A stretch of DNA of 64,000 nt, from NCBI GenBank assembly GCA_963826975.1, contig CAWGZJ010000008.1:1-64000 (forward strand), given 5' to 3'. Of the stretch, positions 8,301 to 17,282 are shown piece after piece (positions within the stretch are counted from its first letter, which is position 1; each line of letters begins with the position of its first letter). The notes under the pieces are model-generated. The model was not told the DNA's origin. It made no database searches and worked only from the letters and a program-made list of their open reading frames with translations. This stretch comes from Palsa-883 sp963826975 (GTDB lineage Bacteria; Pseudomonadota; Alphaproteobacteria; Acetobacterales; Acetobacteraceae). The translations under genes and the position numbers were made by a program.

Positions 8301-9990
8301 GTAACAGGGGCAAAACCCCGGGCGCGGACGCATTATTTGCTTGTGCCGACGCGTCGATGTCGGATTCAAGCTATGCGTGAGCCCTCGGTCTAACCTTGAC
8401 GACCTTTCGTCTGCCCAGCTGCGTGAGTTGGTAGCCGGTCTGTTCGCGAAGCTTGCCGAACTGGAGCGGACAAATGCCGCGCTACGCGAAGAGATCGCGC
8501 GGCTGAAGGGACTGAAGGGCCGACCGGACATCAAACCTAGCGGCATGGATAAAGCCAGCGAACCGGCGAAGCCCGACCGGCTGGAGAAGCGGCGGGGCCG
8601 CGGCAAGGTCAGGCCTCGGGTCATCGTCGAGGATCATGTGCTGAAGGCGAGCGTCCCAGCGGGATCGCGCTTCAAGGGTTACGAGACGTATCTGGTTCAA
8701 GAACTTGTGCTGTCGGTGCATGCGATCCGCTACCGGCGTGAACGCTGGGTGACGCCGGACGGCCAGACAATCGTTGCGTCGCTGCCCGCGGGGATCCAGG
8801 GACATTTCGGCCCGGACCTGCGCCGCTTCGTGTTGATGCAATATCACCAAGGCCAATCCACGTTGCCGCGTCTGACTGCCTTGTTGCAATCGGTGGGCCT
8901 GTCGATCTCCAAGCGCGAGGTCCAACGGCTGTTGACCGAGAAGCAGGATGGCTTCTTCGACGAAGCCAGAGACATTCTTCGAGCGGGATTGCAGACCTCG
9001 CCTTGGATATCGGTGGATGACACCGGCGCACGGCACAAAGCAGCGAATGGCTTCTGCACGCAGATCGGCAATGACCGATTCACCTGGTTCGGCACACGGT
9101 CATCGAAGAGCCGGCTGAACTTCCTCGATCTGCTGCGTGCCGGCCATACCGACTTCGTGTTGAATGACGCGGCGTTCGAATACATGCGCGAGCGCGCTCT
9201 GTCCGCGCCTTTGATCGGCTGTCTGGCGGCGCAGCCGGAAACGATCTTCGCCGATCAGGCCGCCTGGTCGGCTCACCTCGACCGGCTCGGTTTCACCGTC
9301 CTGACCACCACACCCGACCCGGTACTGATCGCCACCGAGGGCGCCCAATGGGGCAGCGTCCACGCCCACCGCTTCCTGTGCGATGCCGTCGTACTGAGCG
9401 ATGACGCCGGACAGTTCGCCGTCGGTCGGCATGCCCTGTGCTGGGTTCATGCCGAACGGCTGGTGCATAAGCTGGACACCTTCACGGATCTGCATCGTCT
9501 CGCTCAACAGCGGATGCGCGAGCTGATCTGGAATTTTTACGCCGATCTAAAGGTCTACCGGGCCAGCCCAAGCATCGGCCGGCGTCTCGCTCTACGCGCG
9601 CGGTTCGATCGAGTCTTCCGCCACCGCACCGGCTTCGTTACGCTGGATCGACTGCTCGCGCGGCTGCATGCCAACAAGGCCGAGTTGCTGATGGTGCTCG
9701 AGCGGCCAGCAACGCCACTGCACACCAACGGCTCCGAGAACGACATCCGTTGCCAGGTGACCCGCCGCAAGGTCAGCGCCGGAACTCGAAGCGACGTCGG
9801 CCGCGATTGCCGCGATGCCTTCCTCGGTCTCGCCAAGACCTGCGCCAAGCACGGCGTGGCGTTCTGGGATTATCTCGGCAGCCGGCTTAGCGTCCCCGGT
9901 CAGCCGGTCATTCCGCCCCTGCCGGGCCTCGTCCGTTGCCGTGGGCAGCCCGCCTGATGCAGGCCGCGCCCGGGGTTTTGCCCCTGTTAC
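8301..9990 (+). mobile_element. IS66-family insertion sequence, intact copy 2
   Basis: The 1690-bp element is bounded by 27-bp inverted repeats (8301-8327 and 9964-9990) that are perfectly complementary, starting GTAACAGGGGCAAAACCCCG. Both sides carry the 8-bp repeat CTGTTTGA. It encodes one full-length transposase and no TnpA/TnpB helpers, so it belongs to the single-gene group of the family. It lies in the same orientation as the decayed copy 1. Confidence 0.92.
8377..9957 (+). CDS. IS66-family transposase (intact)
   Basis: This is a DDE-type transposase of about 526 residues that should move its own element by cut-and-join of the inverted repeats. A GTG at 8377 gives the family-like start MSPRSNLDDLSSAQLRELV; the frame stays open back to 8341. 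In order: an N-terminal leucine-rich coiled coil (ELERTNAALREEIARLKG), the conserved RRERWVTPDGQTI region, then the catalytic core with ISVDDTGARHK (first Asp), VVLSDDAGQFAVGRHALCWV (second Asp, with the H-A-x-C-W-x-H motif of the family) and TNGSENDIRCQVTRRKVS (Glu). The C-terminus ends 6 bases before the right inverted repeat. No frame damage is seen, so it may be active. Confidence 0.92.
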   Translation: MSPRSNLDDLSSAQLRELVAGLFAKLAELERTNAALREEIARLKGLKGRPDIKPSGMDKASEPAKPDRLEKRRGRGKVRPRVIVEDHVLKASVPAGSRFKGYETYLVQELVLSVHAIRYRRERWVTPDGQTIVASLPAGIQGHFGPDLRRFVLMQYHQGQSTLPRLTALLQSVGLSISKREVQRLLTEKQDGFFDEARDILRAGLQTSPWISVDDTGARHKAANGFCTQIGNDRFTWFGTRSSKSRLNFLDLLRAGHTDFVLNDAAFEYMRERALSAPLIGCLAAQPETIFADQAAWSAHLDRLGFTVLTTTPDPVLIATEGAQWGSVHAHRFLCDAVVLSDDAGQFAVGRHALCWVHAERLVHKLDTFTDLHRLAQQRMRELIWNFYADLKVYRASPSIGRRLALRARFDRVFRHRTGFVTLDRLLARLHANKAELLMVLERPATPLHTNGSENDIRCQVTRRKVSAGTRSDVGRDCRDAFLGLAKTCAKHGVAFWDYLGSRLSVPGQPVIPPLPGLVRCRGQPA

Positions 9991-10030
9991 CTGTTTGAAC
10001 AATCGAGTGGGAGTGAGGGGGAGTACCGTG
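9991..10030 (+). repeat. Dispersed repeat, copy E, right tail
   Basis: After the 8-bp target repeat the sequence continues ACAATCGAGTGGGAGTGAGG, identical to the tail of the copy at 13,035 and nearly so to 16,194. It is the continuation of copy E from left of the IS66 pair. Confidence 0.6.
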
Positions 10031-10164
10031 GAGTAGTATCGGATAGCTGAGGACACTCGAGCGGATCCTAGGCCATCGATGGCAGTCGATAGTTTCTAAG
10101 CGACCCGCAGATCTGCCGCTCTGTCGGGCGTCTCCCCGCTCTTCGAACGGCGCCCATACGCCGA

Positions 10165-10764
10165 TTACTGCTCCTTCTTGAACAAATCCTGGAAGATGAG
10201 CTGGCCCCAAGTGCGGCCGCGCGCGTGCACCAACGCGCCACCCTCGTTGAGCTTTCCCAGCTTGACGGGCGCGAACCCGAGTTGTTTGGCCAAGGCCGCC
10301 ACGGGAGCGGTCGCGTCCTCGTCGTCGCTCGACAGAAAGATGACCCGGTGGCCGCCCTCGACGATCGGATCGGCAGCCAGAGTGGCCGCAATCAGGTGAT
10401 TGAAACCTTTCACGAGCTTGGCGCCGGTGAACGCCTTCGCGACGAAGGCGGAGGACGGGAGGCCGTCCAGCTCCTCAAGGGGAACTAACGCGTTCATCGC
10501 ATCGATGACCGTCTTGCCTTTCCAGCTCGGCAGGGCCTTCGCAACCTCGCGATGCTCCCCGAACGGGACCGCCAAGATGATCGTGTCGGCCTCGAGTGCA
10601 TCCCGCAGCGACTTGGCGACGACCGTGGGTCCAATTGCCCGAGCCTGCGGCGCCAACGCCTCGGGCGGCCGGCGGCTCGCGACGGTCACGTCGATGTTTT
10701 TACGGGCGAAGGCGTGGGCGAGGGCCTGGCCTATCTTACCGAATCCTATAATCGCATAGCTCAT
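10165..10764 (-). CDS. NADPH-dependent F420 reductase-like protein
   Basis: The 199-residue protein has an N-terminal Rossmann fold with AIIGFGKIGQALAHAFARKN (GxGxxG at about 7-12) and ASRRPPEAL, which contacts the NADP phosphate in this family. AVPFGEHREVAKALPSWKGK and IDAMNAL follow, as in F420:NADP oxidoreductase-like proteins (COG2085). Proteins of this type occur in bacteria without F420 and probably act on other substrates with NADPH. The length fits the family. It is just downstream of the SDR at 10806-11540 on the same strand (41 bases), so the two are likely co-transcribed. No frame damage is seen. Confidence 0.85.
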   Translation of the reverse strand: MSYAIIGFGKIGQALAHAFARKNIDVTVASRRPPEALAPQARAIGPTVVAKSLRDALEADTIILAVPFGEHREVAKALPSWKGKTVIDAMNALVPLEELDGLPSSAFVAKAFTGAKLVKGFNHLIAATLAADPIVEGGHRVIFLSSDDEDATAPVAALAKQLGFAPVKLGKLNEGGALVHARGRTWGQLIFQDLFKKEQ

Positions 10765-10805
10765 AACGCTTCTCCGATCCGTGTTGATATTGATTCCCCG
10801 GCCTT

Positions 10806-11540
10806 TCAGATGGCCGAGAAGCCGCCGTCGACAGACAACTCCACCCCATTCACAAAGCTCGAATCGTCTGAAGCAAGAAACAGCGCGACCGCCGCAATTT
10901 CCTCAGGACGACCCATCTTTCCCCGCGGGATCAGGGATTCGAACATCCGCTTCGCTTCCTCGGTGAGAACTTGGTCCTGCATCGGTGTGGCGATCGGCCC
11001 CGGGCTCAGCACGTTCACGCGGATATTCCTGTCCTTCAGTTCGTTGAGCCAAGTGCGTGCGAATGAGCGCAACGCCGCCTTGCTCGCCGCATACACGCCG
11101 TAACCAGGAAAACCTTTCACCGAAGCAACTGACCCGGTCATGAAGATGGATCCGCCATCGTTGAACAGCGGCAACGCCTTCTGAACCGTAAACAGCGTGC
11201 CGCGCGTATTCAGGCCGAAGGTCGCATCGAAATGCTGCTCGGTAATCTCGCCCAGTGGGACGGCTTCGCCCGTGCCGGCGCTCGCGTACAGGACGTCGAT
11301 CTTGCCCTTTTCCCGCTTGACTGTGTCGAACAGACGGTCGAGGTCGTCGAGATTGGCCGCGTCGCCGCGCACGCCGGTCACATTCCGGCCAATCAGCCTG
11401 ACGGCCTCGTCGAGCGCCTCCTGCCTTCGGCCCGTGATGAAGACATAGGCGCCTTCTTCAACGAACCGCTTGGCGCCCGCCAGCGCCATGCCGCTCGATC
11501 CACCCGTGATGACTGCAATCTTACCCTCAAGCTTTCCCAT
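10806..11540 (-). CDS. Short-chain dehydrogenase/reductase (classical SDR)
   Basis: The 244-residue enzyme should reduce or oxidise a carbonyl/alcohol with NAD(P)H in the cytoplasm. The nucleotide motif is TGGSSGMALAGA; the usual third Gly of TGxxxGxG is Ala. Other family marks are NVTGVRGDAAN, YASAGTGE (replacing NNAG), GSVAS with the catalytic Ser near 137, YAASK with Tyr/Lys near 151-155, and LSPGPIATPM. The ATG at 11540 has a strong AAAGGAG site. It is divergent from the LysR gene at 11830, which probably regulates it and the F420-type reductase. Confidence 0.9.
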   Translation of the reverse strand: MGKLEGKIAVITGGSSGMALAGAKRFVEEGAYVFITGRRQEALDEAVRLIGRNVTGVRGDAANLDDLDRLFDTVKREKGKIDVLYASAGTGEAVPLGEITEQHFDATFGLNTRGTLFTVQKALPLFNDGGSIFMTGSVASVKGFPGYGVYAASKAALRSFARTWLNELKDRNIRVNVLSPGPIATPMQDQVLTEEAKRMFESLIPRGKMGRPEEIAAVALFLASDDSSFVNGVELSVDGGFSAI

Positions 11541-11829
11541 GACTTCTCCTTTTAGGCTCCGTCTTTGGTCGTTCGGGGAGGCCCCCCGAGAACCTCGAGA
11601 TGGGTCCGCCGGTGTCAGGCGTTGAGTGTGGAAGCGCGCACATCGGTGGTGCGAAATCGATCCGGCTGGACGACCGACGCCAGCCGCGACGATCGGTGTC
11701 CGCCGTTCGGAGTTGGGCGCTTGTCGGCATGGGCTATGATAATCGCCCCGCGCCACCCACATACGAGATGCTGTTCGATGTGTTGGACACGGGCTTTGGA
11801 AGGCGCACCCCCCGGTGCCGGATTGCACC

Positions 11830-12720
11830 ATGATTGACTGGGATGACGTTCGCTACTTTCTTGCCGTCGCACGCGGAGGCTCGGTGCGGGCTGCCGCCGC
11901 GCACCTCGGGGTGAATCATTCAACCGCGCTGCGACGCATCGCCCAGCTCGAGGAACGTCTTGGGGCGCACATGTTCGAAAAGCTGCCTTCGGGCTACCGC
12001 CTGACGGCTGCGGGGGAGGAGGTTCTCGAGCTCGCGGACCGGATGGAAGCGTCGTCGCACCAGCTGGAGACGCGCGTCTTCGGTCGCGACCAGAGCGTGC
12101 GCGGGCTTCTGCGCGTGACACTGGCACCGACCCTCGCGACACACCTGCTCATGCCGGACTTCGCCGATTTCGCGCGTCTCCATCCGGACATCGAGATGGA
12201 AATCTTGTCGTCCGGCGAGCTGGCAAATCTGACCAACCGAGAGGCCGACGTCGCGATCCGCGTCGTCTACGACCGCAAAACCCTGCCGCTCAATCTTCAC
12301 GGCCTGAAGGGACCGGAGCTGTTCGGAGGCGTCTACATGTCCCGCGATCGACTAGCCGCGTGGCGTGGGGGCGCGCCTGATCCCATCCGGTGGATCGTCA
12401 TAAGCAGTCATGGAATCCCGGATTGGGCCCGCGAGGTCCGCACCACGGGGGTTCCGTTCAGGACCACGGACGGCGAGGCGCAGATCGTTGCTGTACGGCA
12501 AGGGCTCGGGATGACGGCACTGCCGTGCTTCGTCGGAGATGCCGACCCCCTGCTGGTGAGGGTGCCGGGCACCGGCCTACGCATATTCGGAACGCTCTGG
12601 CTCCTCACACAGGGCGAGACACGCAAGACGAAGCGCGTGCGGCTCTTCACCGAGTTCGTATCCCGCAGGCTCGCCGCGTACGCGCCGCTTCTCGCGGGAC
12701 TGTCCGTATCGCGCGACTGA
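11830..12720 (+). CDS. LysR-family transcriptional regulator
   Basis: The 296-residue protein has the N-terminal winged helix of LysR regulators (MIDWDDVRYFLAVARGGSVR, then AAAHLGVNHSTALRRIAQLE) and a substrate-binding domain from about residue 90 (VRGLLRVTLAPTLATHLL). Asn-His-Ser-Thr in the recognition helix and the MIDWDDVRYF start place it in the subgroup often divergent from SDR genes. It faces the SDR/F420-reductase operon across 289 bases, a long promoter region in which I see no other gene. Start chosen at 11830 because upstream codons do not fit the family. Confidence 0.9.
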   Translation: MIDWDDVRYFLAVARGGSVRAAAAHLGVNHSTALRRIAQLEERLGAHMFEKLPSGYRLTAAGEEVLELADRMEASSHQLETRVFGRDQSVRGLLRVTLAPTLATHLLMPDFADFARLHPDIEMEILSSGELANLTNREADVAIRVVYDRKTLPLNLHGLKGPELFGGVYMSRDRLAAWRGGAPDPIRWIVISSHGIPDWAREVRTTGVPFRTTDGEAQIVAVRQGLGMTALPCFVGDADPLLVRVPGTGLRIFGTLWLLTQGETRKTKRVRLFTEFVSRRLAAYAPLLAGLSVSRD

Positions 12721-12812
12721 CGCGCGGCAGGTCGCCGGCGACGCTTGCCGCAATCCGGTCGGAAGCCGAGCTGCGATCGCTCCAAGCGACATCGCGGTCA
12801 ATCCCTCGCGCT

Positions 12813-13062
12813 GCTGACGGTAGTCTTCGGCTATGTCGGCGGTGCGGCGTTGCCAGTGGAACTCGAGAAAAGTGGACCGATCGATATTGATAGTCGCTGA
12901 AAGCGCAGATTTTCTGGAGCGATCAAATTCCTCTTTGAATTCAAAAGCCATGCGCATCTGACGGTTCGGGCGACGGGAGTTTTCAAGGCGGAGGAATTTT
13001 TTGCAACGACAAATCAACTCATTAGGCACGATGCGAACAATCGAGTGGGAGTGAGGGGGTAG
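12813..13062 (+). repeat. Dispersed ~230-bp repeat, copy A
   Basis: Shared blocks in order are GCTGACGGTAGTC, GGACCGATCGAT, GATAGTCGCTGAAAGC, CCTCTTTGAATTCAAAAG, CTGACGGTTCGGG and, about 75 bases later, GAACAATCGAGTGGGAGTG. The remainder of the 650-base gap to 13370 is AT-richer and holds no recognisable gene; it probably contains the promoter of the FAD oxidoreductase. Confidence 0.65.
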
Positions 13063-13370
13063 TAGAAACAGCGGCTATCGAAAGTATTAGAATTCTTAAA
13101 CGTAATGTACTTGCTAGATAGATACCGGTAATCACCCTAATACTATATCAATACTGGTACACGTCATTCGGCGGGACATGTCGCCGGCTGGCGATGCGGC
13201 GGTTTCCCAATCTCTGGCCCGTCGGGCGTCCTGGCGCGCTGATGGCCGCGATTTCTGCTCGCGTCGCAGCCACTGATCCGAAGCCTATCGGACTGCCGGT
13301 GTGCGTAGTTTCCGAGCCTATCGTAGGCCCCGTTCCGAGCGCCAGAAGTATCCTATCGGCTGAGGTCAGA

Positions 13371-14705
13371 ATGAGCGCGAAGCAGAACAAAATTACCTAT
13401 GACGTTGTCATCTTGGGCGCTGGCTACGCCGGGCTCATCGCTGCGCTGAGGCTTGGTCGACGCAAATGGGGATTGCGCATCGCCCTCGTAAATGTTCGCG
13501 ACCAGTTCCTGGAACGCGTAAGGCTGCAGGAGAGCGTCGCGGCCGCGGTCACGCCACGCATCCCGTCGATTTCGGCATTCCTCGCCGGAACCACTATCGA
13601 ATTCATCAGCGGCAGTGTGAAGTCGCTCGATGCAGACCAACGGCGCATTCGGATCACGACCGACACTGAAGAGCGGGAAATTGCATTTGATCAGGCCGTC
13701 TACGCGCTAGGTTCGAACATCGACGTGGACGTCGTTCCGGGCGTCGCTGAGCACGCCTATCGGCTCGATCCCGGCGACGGTCCGCGTTCCGCTGCGGCGC
13801 TGCGGTCGAGGCTGCATCAATGCTCGGATCGGCCGGCGCGCGTCATCGCGGTCGGCGGCGGTCCGACAGCGATCGAAGCAGCGGGCGAAATCAAGACCAC
13901 CTGGCCGGGTGCCGAGGTGACCATGGTCAGCCAACGATGCGGAGACTTCGCGGGGGCGCCCGTAGAAAAGGCCGTGCGCGCCGAGCTCGGACGCTTAGGC
14001 GTAATACTGATTGACGGGGAGAGCATCGGCGTAGTCCGTCCGAGCGAGGTCATAACCAAAACAGGCCGATCCATCGCCTGTGACATCTGCGTATGGTCGG
14101 GCGGAATGCGCTCTTCGCCGATCGCCCGTGCCGCTGGCCTGGCGACGGACACTGAGGGCCGGGTCTGGGTCGATCCCAACCTGCGGTCTATCTCGCACGC
14201 GCATATCCTGGCAGTCGGTGATTCGGCCCATCCCATCGCTCCGACCGGCGCGCCCTACCGAAAGTCGGCCCTCGCTGCAGGGGCATCGGGGGCGCATGCC
14301 GCTCGTGTCATTGTGGCGCAAAGGGCTAATCTGCCGCTCGAGCCATTTAGTTTCTCGACCCTCGCCCAGGCCGTCGCGATCGGTCGCATGGGCGTAATCT
14401 ATCTCCTTGATCGTAACGACCTACAGATTGGATACATCGTCAAAGGTCGAACAGCACGCCGACTCCGTGACTTCTTCTTGTTGGTGGTTATCTATGGGTT
14501 CAAGCTTGAGCGGAGATTTTCGGGATCCTTCTTCTTGCCAGGGCGTCGTCGCGTGTCATGGCGCCAGGCGAACGACGCGATGGAAAAATTCCAGACGGCA
14601 CCAAAGCCCGAGACGGCGCAACAGCCCCAGATTGCTGTTTACGTTGAAAGAGCATCCGATGCGGCTGAGATCGAGCGGCATGGCACCGCGCTGCTCAGTC
14701 AGTGA
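13371..14705 (+). CDS. NAD(P)/FAD-dependent oxidoreductase (NDH-2-like)
   Basis: The 444-residue flavoprotein resembles type II NADH dehydrogenases and related pyridine nucleotide-disulphide oxidoreductases. The FAD-binding motif VVILGAGYAGLIAALRLG is near residues 11-28, a second Rossmann motif VIAVGGGPTAIEAAGEI near 158, and the FAD-contacting ILAVGDSAHP near 285. No redox-active CxxC pair is seen. A hydrophobic, basic C-terminal stretch (RLRDFFLLVVIYGFKLERR) could bind the membrane, as in NDH-2. The start at 13371 follows a GAGG site; an upstream in-frame extension lacks similarity. Its stop overlaps the GTG of the next monooxygenase, so the two are coupled. Confidence 0.87.
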   Translation: MSAKQNKITYDVVILGAGYAGLIAALRLGRRKWGLRIALVNVRDQFLERVRLQESVAAAVTPRIPSISAFLAGTTIEFISGSVKSLDADQRRIRITTDTEEREIAFDQAVYALGSNIDVDVVPGVAEHAYRLDPGDGPRSAAALRSRLHQCSDRPARVIAVGGGPTAIEAAGEIKTTWPGAEVTMVSQRCGDFAGAPVEKAVRAELGRLGVILIDGESIGVVRPSEVITKTGRSIACDICVWSGGMRSSPIARAAGLATDTEGRVWVDPNLRSISHAHILAVGDSAHPIAPTGAPYRKSALAAGASGAHAARVIVAQRANLPLEPFSFSTLAQAVAIGRMGVIYLLDRNDLQIGYIVKGRTARRLRDFFLLVVIYGFKLERRFSGSFFLPGRRRVSWRQANDAMEKFQTAPKPETAQQPQIAVYVERASDAAEIERHGTALLSQ

Positions 14706-15878
14706 GCATCTCGATGTCACCGCTACCGCAGTCGGCCGATGTCCTCGTTGTTGGCGGTGGTCCCGCCGGATTGTCGCTGGGCGGCGAACTAAAGCGGCTG
14801 GGCGTCTCGGCCTTGGTCATTGACCAGCAACTCGAGGGCGAAAACACCTCGCGCGCCGCCGTGATCCACGCCCGCACCTTGGAGGTGCTGGAGCCGCTTG
14901 GCGCCACGGCTGAGCTGATCGCGCGCGGCCTGAAGGTGGCGGTGTTTCGCGTGCGGGACCGGGACAAGGTCCTGCTGACCATCCCCTTCGACGGCCTCGC
15001 CACGCCGTTCCCGTTTACCCTCATGTGTCCGCAAAATCAGACGGAGGCCGTCCTGATCGAGCGGCTGCGCGCGCTCGGGGGCGAAGTCATACGGCCGGCG
15101 CGGTTGCTGTCCGTCCAGTCCACCGAAAGCGGCGTGGAGGCGATCGTCGACTGTGCGGGAGAACATAAGACCGTCGCCGCCCGCTGGGTCGTGGGTTGTG
15201 ACGGCGCACACAGCGTTGTCCGTGACCAGGCCGGCATCGCTTTCGAGGGAGCGACCTATCCTCAGGATTTTATCCTGGCGGACGTTCGCATGGACTGGAG
15301 TCTCCGCCAGGACCGAGGTCAACCTGTTCTTTTCGCCGGACGGTCTCGTAGTGGTCGCGCCGCTGCCCGGCGGGGACTTCCGCGTCGTGGCCTCGGTGGA
15401 CGCCGCCCCGGAGTATCCGTCCGTCGCCGATGTCCAGGTCTTGCTCGACAGCCGCGGCCCGCAGGCTGAAACCGCGCGCGTCACCGAGGTGGTCTGGAGC
15501 TCGCGCTTCCGCGTTCACCACCGCGTCGCGCAGTCGCCCCGCAAAGGGGCCTATCTGCTGTGCGGCGACGCGGCTCACGTCCATAGTCCCGCTGGCGGCC
15601 AAGGGATGAATACAGGGATTCAAGACGCGATATCCCTGGCCGGCGAGTTGCAGACGGTCCTGCGTTCGGGCGACGCTGCAGGTCTCGACAGATGGGCAGC
15701 GACCCGGCACGCCATCGCCGAGAAGGTGGTTGGCTTGACCGACCGAATGACCAGAGCGGCTACAATGCATCCGGGTCCAGGCCGCAGTCTCCGGAATGCG
15801 GCGCTTGCCTTTGTCAGCCACATCCCGTGGGCGCCTGAGGCGATCGCGCGCAGTCTGGCTGAACTCGACAATCGCTAA
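14702..15878 (+). pseudogene. FAD-dependent aromatic monooxygenase (PheA/TfdB type), one frameshift
   Basis: The product resembles single-component flavin hydroxylases that use NAD(P)H and O2 on aromatic rings. The N-terminal FAD motif is VLVVGGGPAGLSLGGEL; then come RAAVIHARTLEVLEPLG, GCDGAHSVVRDQAG (DG motif) and, after the break, CGDAAHVHSPAGGQGMN (GD motif). The frame shifts near 15,310; the downstream part reads TEVNLFFSPDGLVVVAPLPG to a stop at 15878. At about 390 residues it lacks the thioredoxin-like C-terminal domain of phenol hydroxylases. The GTG start overlaps the stop of the FAD oxidoreductase. It would be inactive unless the shift is a sequence error. Confidence 0.82.
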
Positions 15879-15972
15879 TCGGTCTGGAAACGCTCCGCGC
15901 GGTCACCTCGACTGACGGCATGACCGCCGATTGCTAGCCCCGGCGAAACAGTCTGCACCCGCTTGTGGTGAC

Positions 15973-16224
15973 GCTGACGGTATTTTTCAGGCAAGATCGA
16001 CCATGCCACGTGCGTGGAGGATTCCATAAATCGACCAATCGATCTCGATAGTCGGTGAAAGCAAGAAACTTTCGGATCGGTCGAATTCCTCTTTAAAATC
16101 AAGAGTGGAAATTTTTGACGGTGTGTTTTGAGGGCGTTTGACCACCGATCGAAAACTCTTCTGCTTCTATTTCAATGCCTTACAGTGATACGGAACAATC
16201 GAGTGGGAGCGACGGGGAGTAACG
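15973..16224 (+). repeat. Dispersed ~230-bp repeat, copy B
   Basis: The blocks are GCTGACGGTATTTTTC, CGACCAATCGAT, GATAGTCGGTGAAAGC, CCTCTTTAAAATCAAGAG, TTTTTGACGG and GGAACAATCGAGTGGGAG. It occupies most of the 447-base gap between the monooxygenase and the GFA gene. The rest (16,225-16,325) shows no gene. Confidence 0.65.
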
Positions 16225-16325
16225 TTGGATACCCCGGGATATTGCGGTGTATGAACGGCGGATGTTTATTATCGATCGTCTTCGATAGATGCGGCGACTT
16301 GAAATCTTGATCAGACGAGCCCGGT

Positions 16326-16835
16326 TTATCGACCCAGCAACATCGCCACGCGCGATGCGAGAAGCTTAACAACGAATCCTGGGGGATAGCCCCGGTAGCT
16401 CGGCACGTCGTCAGGAAGTACAACGCCATTTGGTTTGAACTTCGTGCAAATCCGCAGCTGCAATGGCGGGAGTTCTCCGTGAAATCGCGCTCTGTATGCC
16501 GAAACCCAGTGTGGACCTCTATCGAAGTTCATGAACACCGCCGAATTGCAGCACGCGGCGACAACCCTATTTGTGACCGAAGTTTCCTTAAGCTTATAGC
16601 TCCTCAGCAATTCAACTCCTTTGGAGCACTCGATGCGGTCTTTTCGATAGAGAATGTATGCGGTGCCACCATTGGGATCGCGTACGGCGCCAGCATTCGG
16701 CAAAGATTCGATCTGATCAGCTCCCTTCCGGCAGTCTTCGCAATAGCAGACATTGCTCACGATCGGCCTGCCGAACGCTTTGAGTTCGACGCCACCGCAA
16801 GAGCATGTTACGGTCATGATGGGTGAGCGTGTCAT
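16326..16835 (-). CDS. GFA-family (CENP-V/GFA domain) zinc protein
   Basis: The 169-residue protein has the cysteine pattern of the glutathione-dependent formaldehyde-activating (GFA) fold: CSCGG near residue 11, CYCEDC near 29 and a later AACCNS, which bind structural and functional zinc. The family is named for an activity that is doubtful for most members, so the real substrate is unknown. The ATG at 16835 overlaps the stop of the upstream VOC gene (ATGA); an in-frame ATG 18 bases later is possible. The VOC/GFA pair is divergent from the TetR gene at 17283. Confidence 0.82.
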   Translation of the reverse strand: MTRSPIMTVTCSCGGVELKAFGRPIVSNVCYCEDCRKGADQIESLPNAGAVRDPNGGTAYILYRKDRIECSKGVELLRSYKLKETSVTNRVVAACCNSAVFMNFDRGPHWVSAYRARFHGELPPLQLRICTKFKPNGVVLPDDVPSYRGYPPGFVVKLLASRVAMLLGR

Positions 16836-17212
16836 CTGCTGGTGATCACCATGCGATTGCCCTCGCTGTCCCGAAACTCCGTGATTGTGCACCCCGGTTA
16901 CCATGGCGCTGGTTCCGGTTCCGCTATGATCTCGACGCCTCGCGATTTGAGTCTCTGGACGGCGACATCGATGTCGTTGTCACCCAGCATAAGGTCGGGC
17001 CCCTCAGGTGGCGCTTCGTCCTTGCGCCTTACGAAGTGGAGGGCGGTATCGGCGCCTGGAAATCCGAGTTCGATCCATCGCCATCCATCATTGCTCATGG
17101 GCTGATCCGCGACGACGCGGCAATCCAAATGATCGATGTAGAAGGCCTTCCCGCGTTCCTGGTCGAACATCGGAAGCTCCGCGAACTGGATGTGCATCAT
17201 CGACTCTGCCAT
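16832..17212 (-). pseudogene. VOC-family (glyoxalase-fold) protein with an in-frame stop
   Basis: The sequence has the beta-alpha-beta-beta-beta fold of VOC proteins: HIQFAELPMFDQERGKAFYI, then WRWIELGFPGADTALHF with a metal-ligand-like His and Glu. A TAA at 16898 interrupts the last strand. Translation past it in the same frame gives CTITEFRDSEGNRMVITSR, a perfect family C-terminus with the last Glu ligand, to a TGA at 16832. So one nonsense change, not a frameshift, splits the gene. A TTG at 17227 is a possible longer start; the ATG at 17212 is more likely. The stop overlaps the start of the GFA gene. Confidence 0.75.
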
Positions 17213-17232
17213 TGCATCTCGGCTCAAATCAC

Positions 17233-17247
17233 ACTAGACCGTCCAGT
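17233..17247. promoter_or_regulatory. Palindromic operator in the TetR/VOC divergent promoter
   Basis: The 15-base inverted repeat ACT-n-GAC-n-GTC-n-AGT has every paired position complementary except one. It lies in the short gap between the divergent VOC-GFA operon and the TetR gene, where a TetR dimer would repress both. Confidence 0.55.
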
Positions 17248-17282
17248 ACTACGAGTCAATCGGCAACGGACACGCCAGGGGC

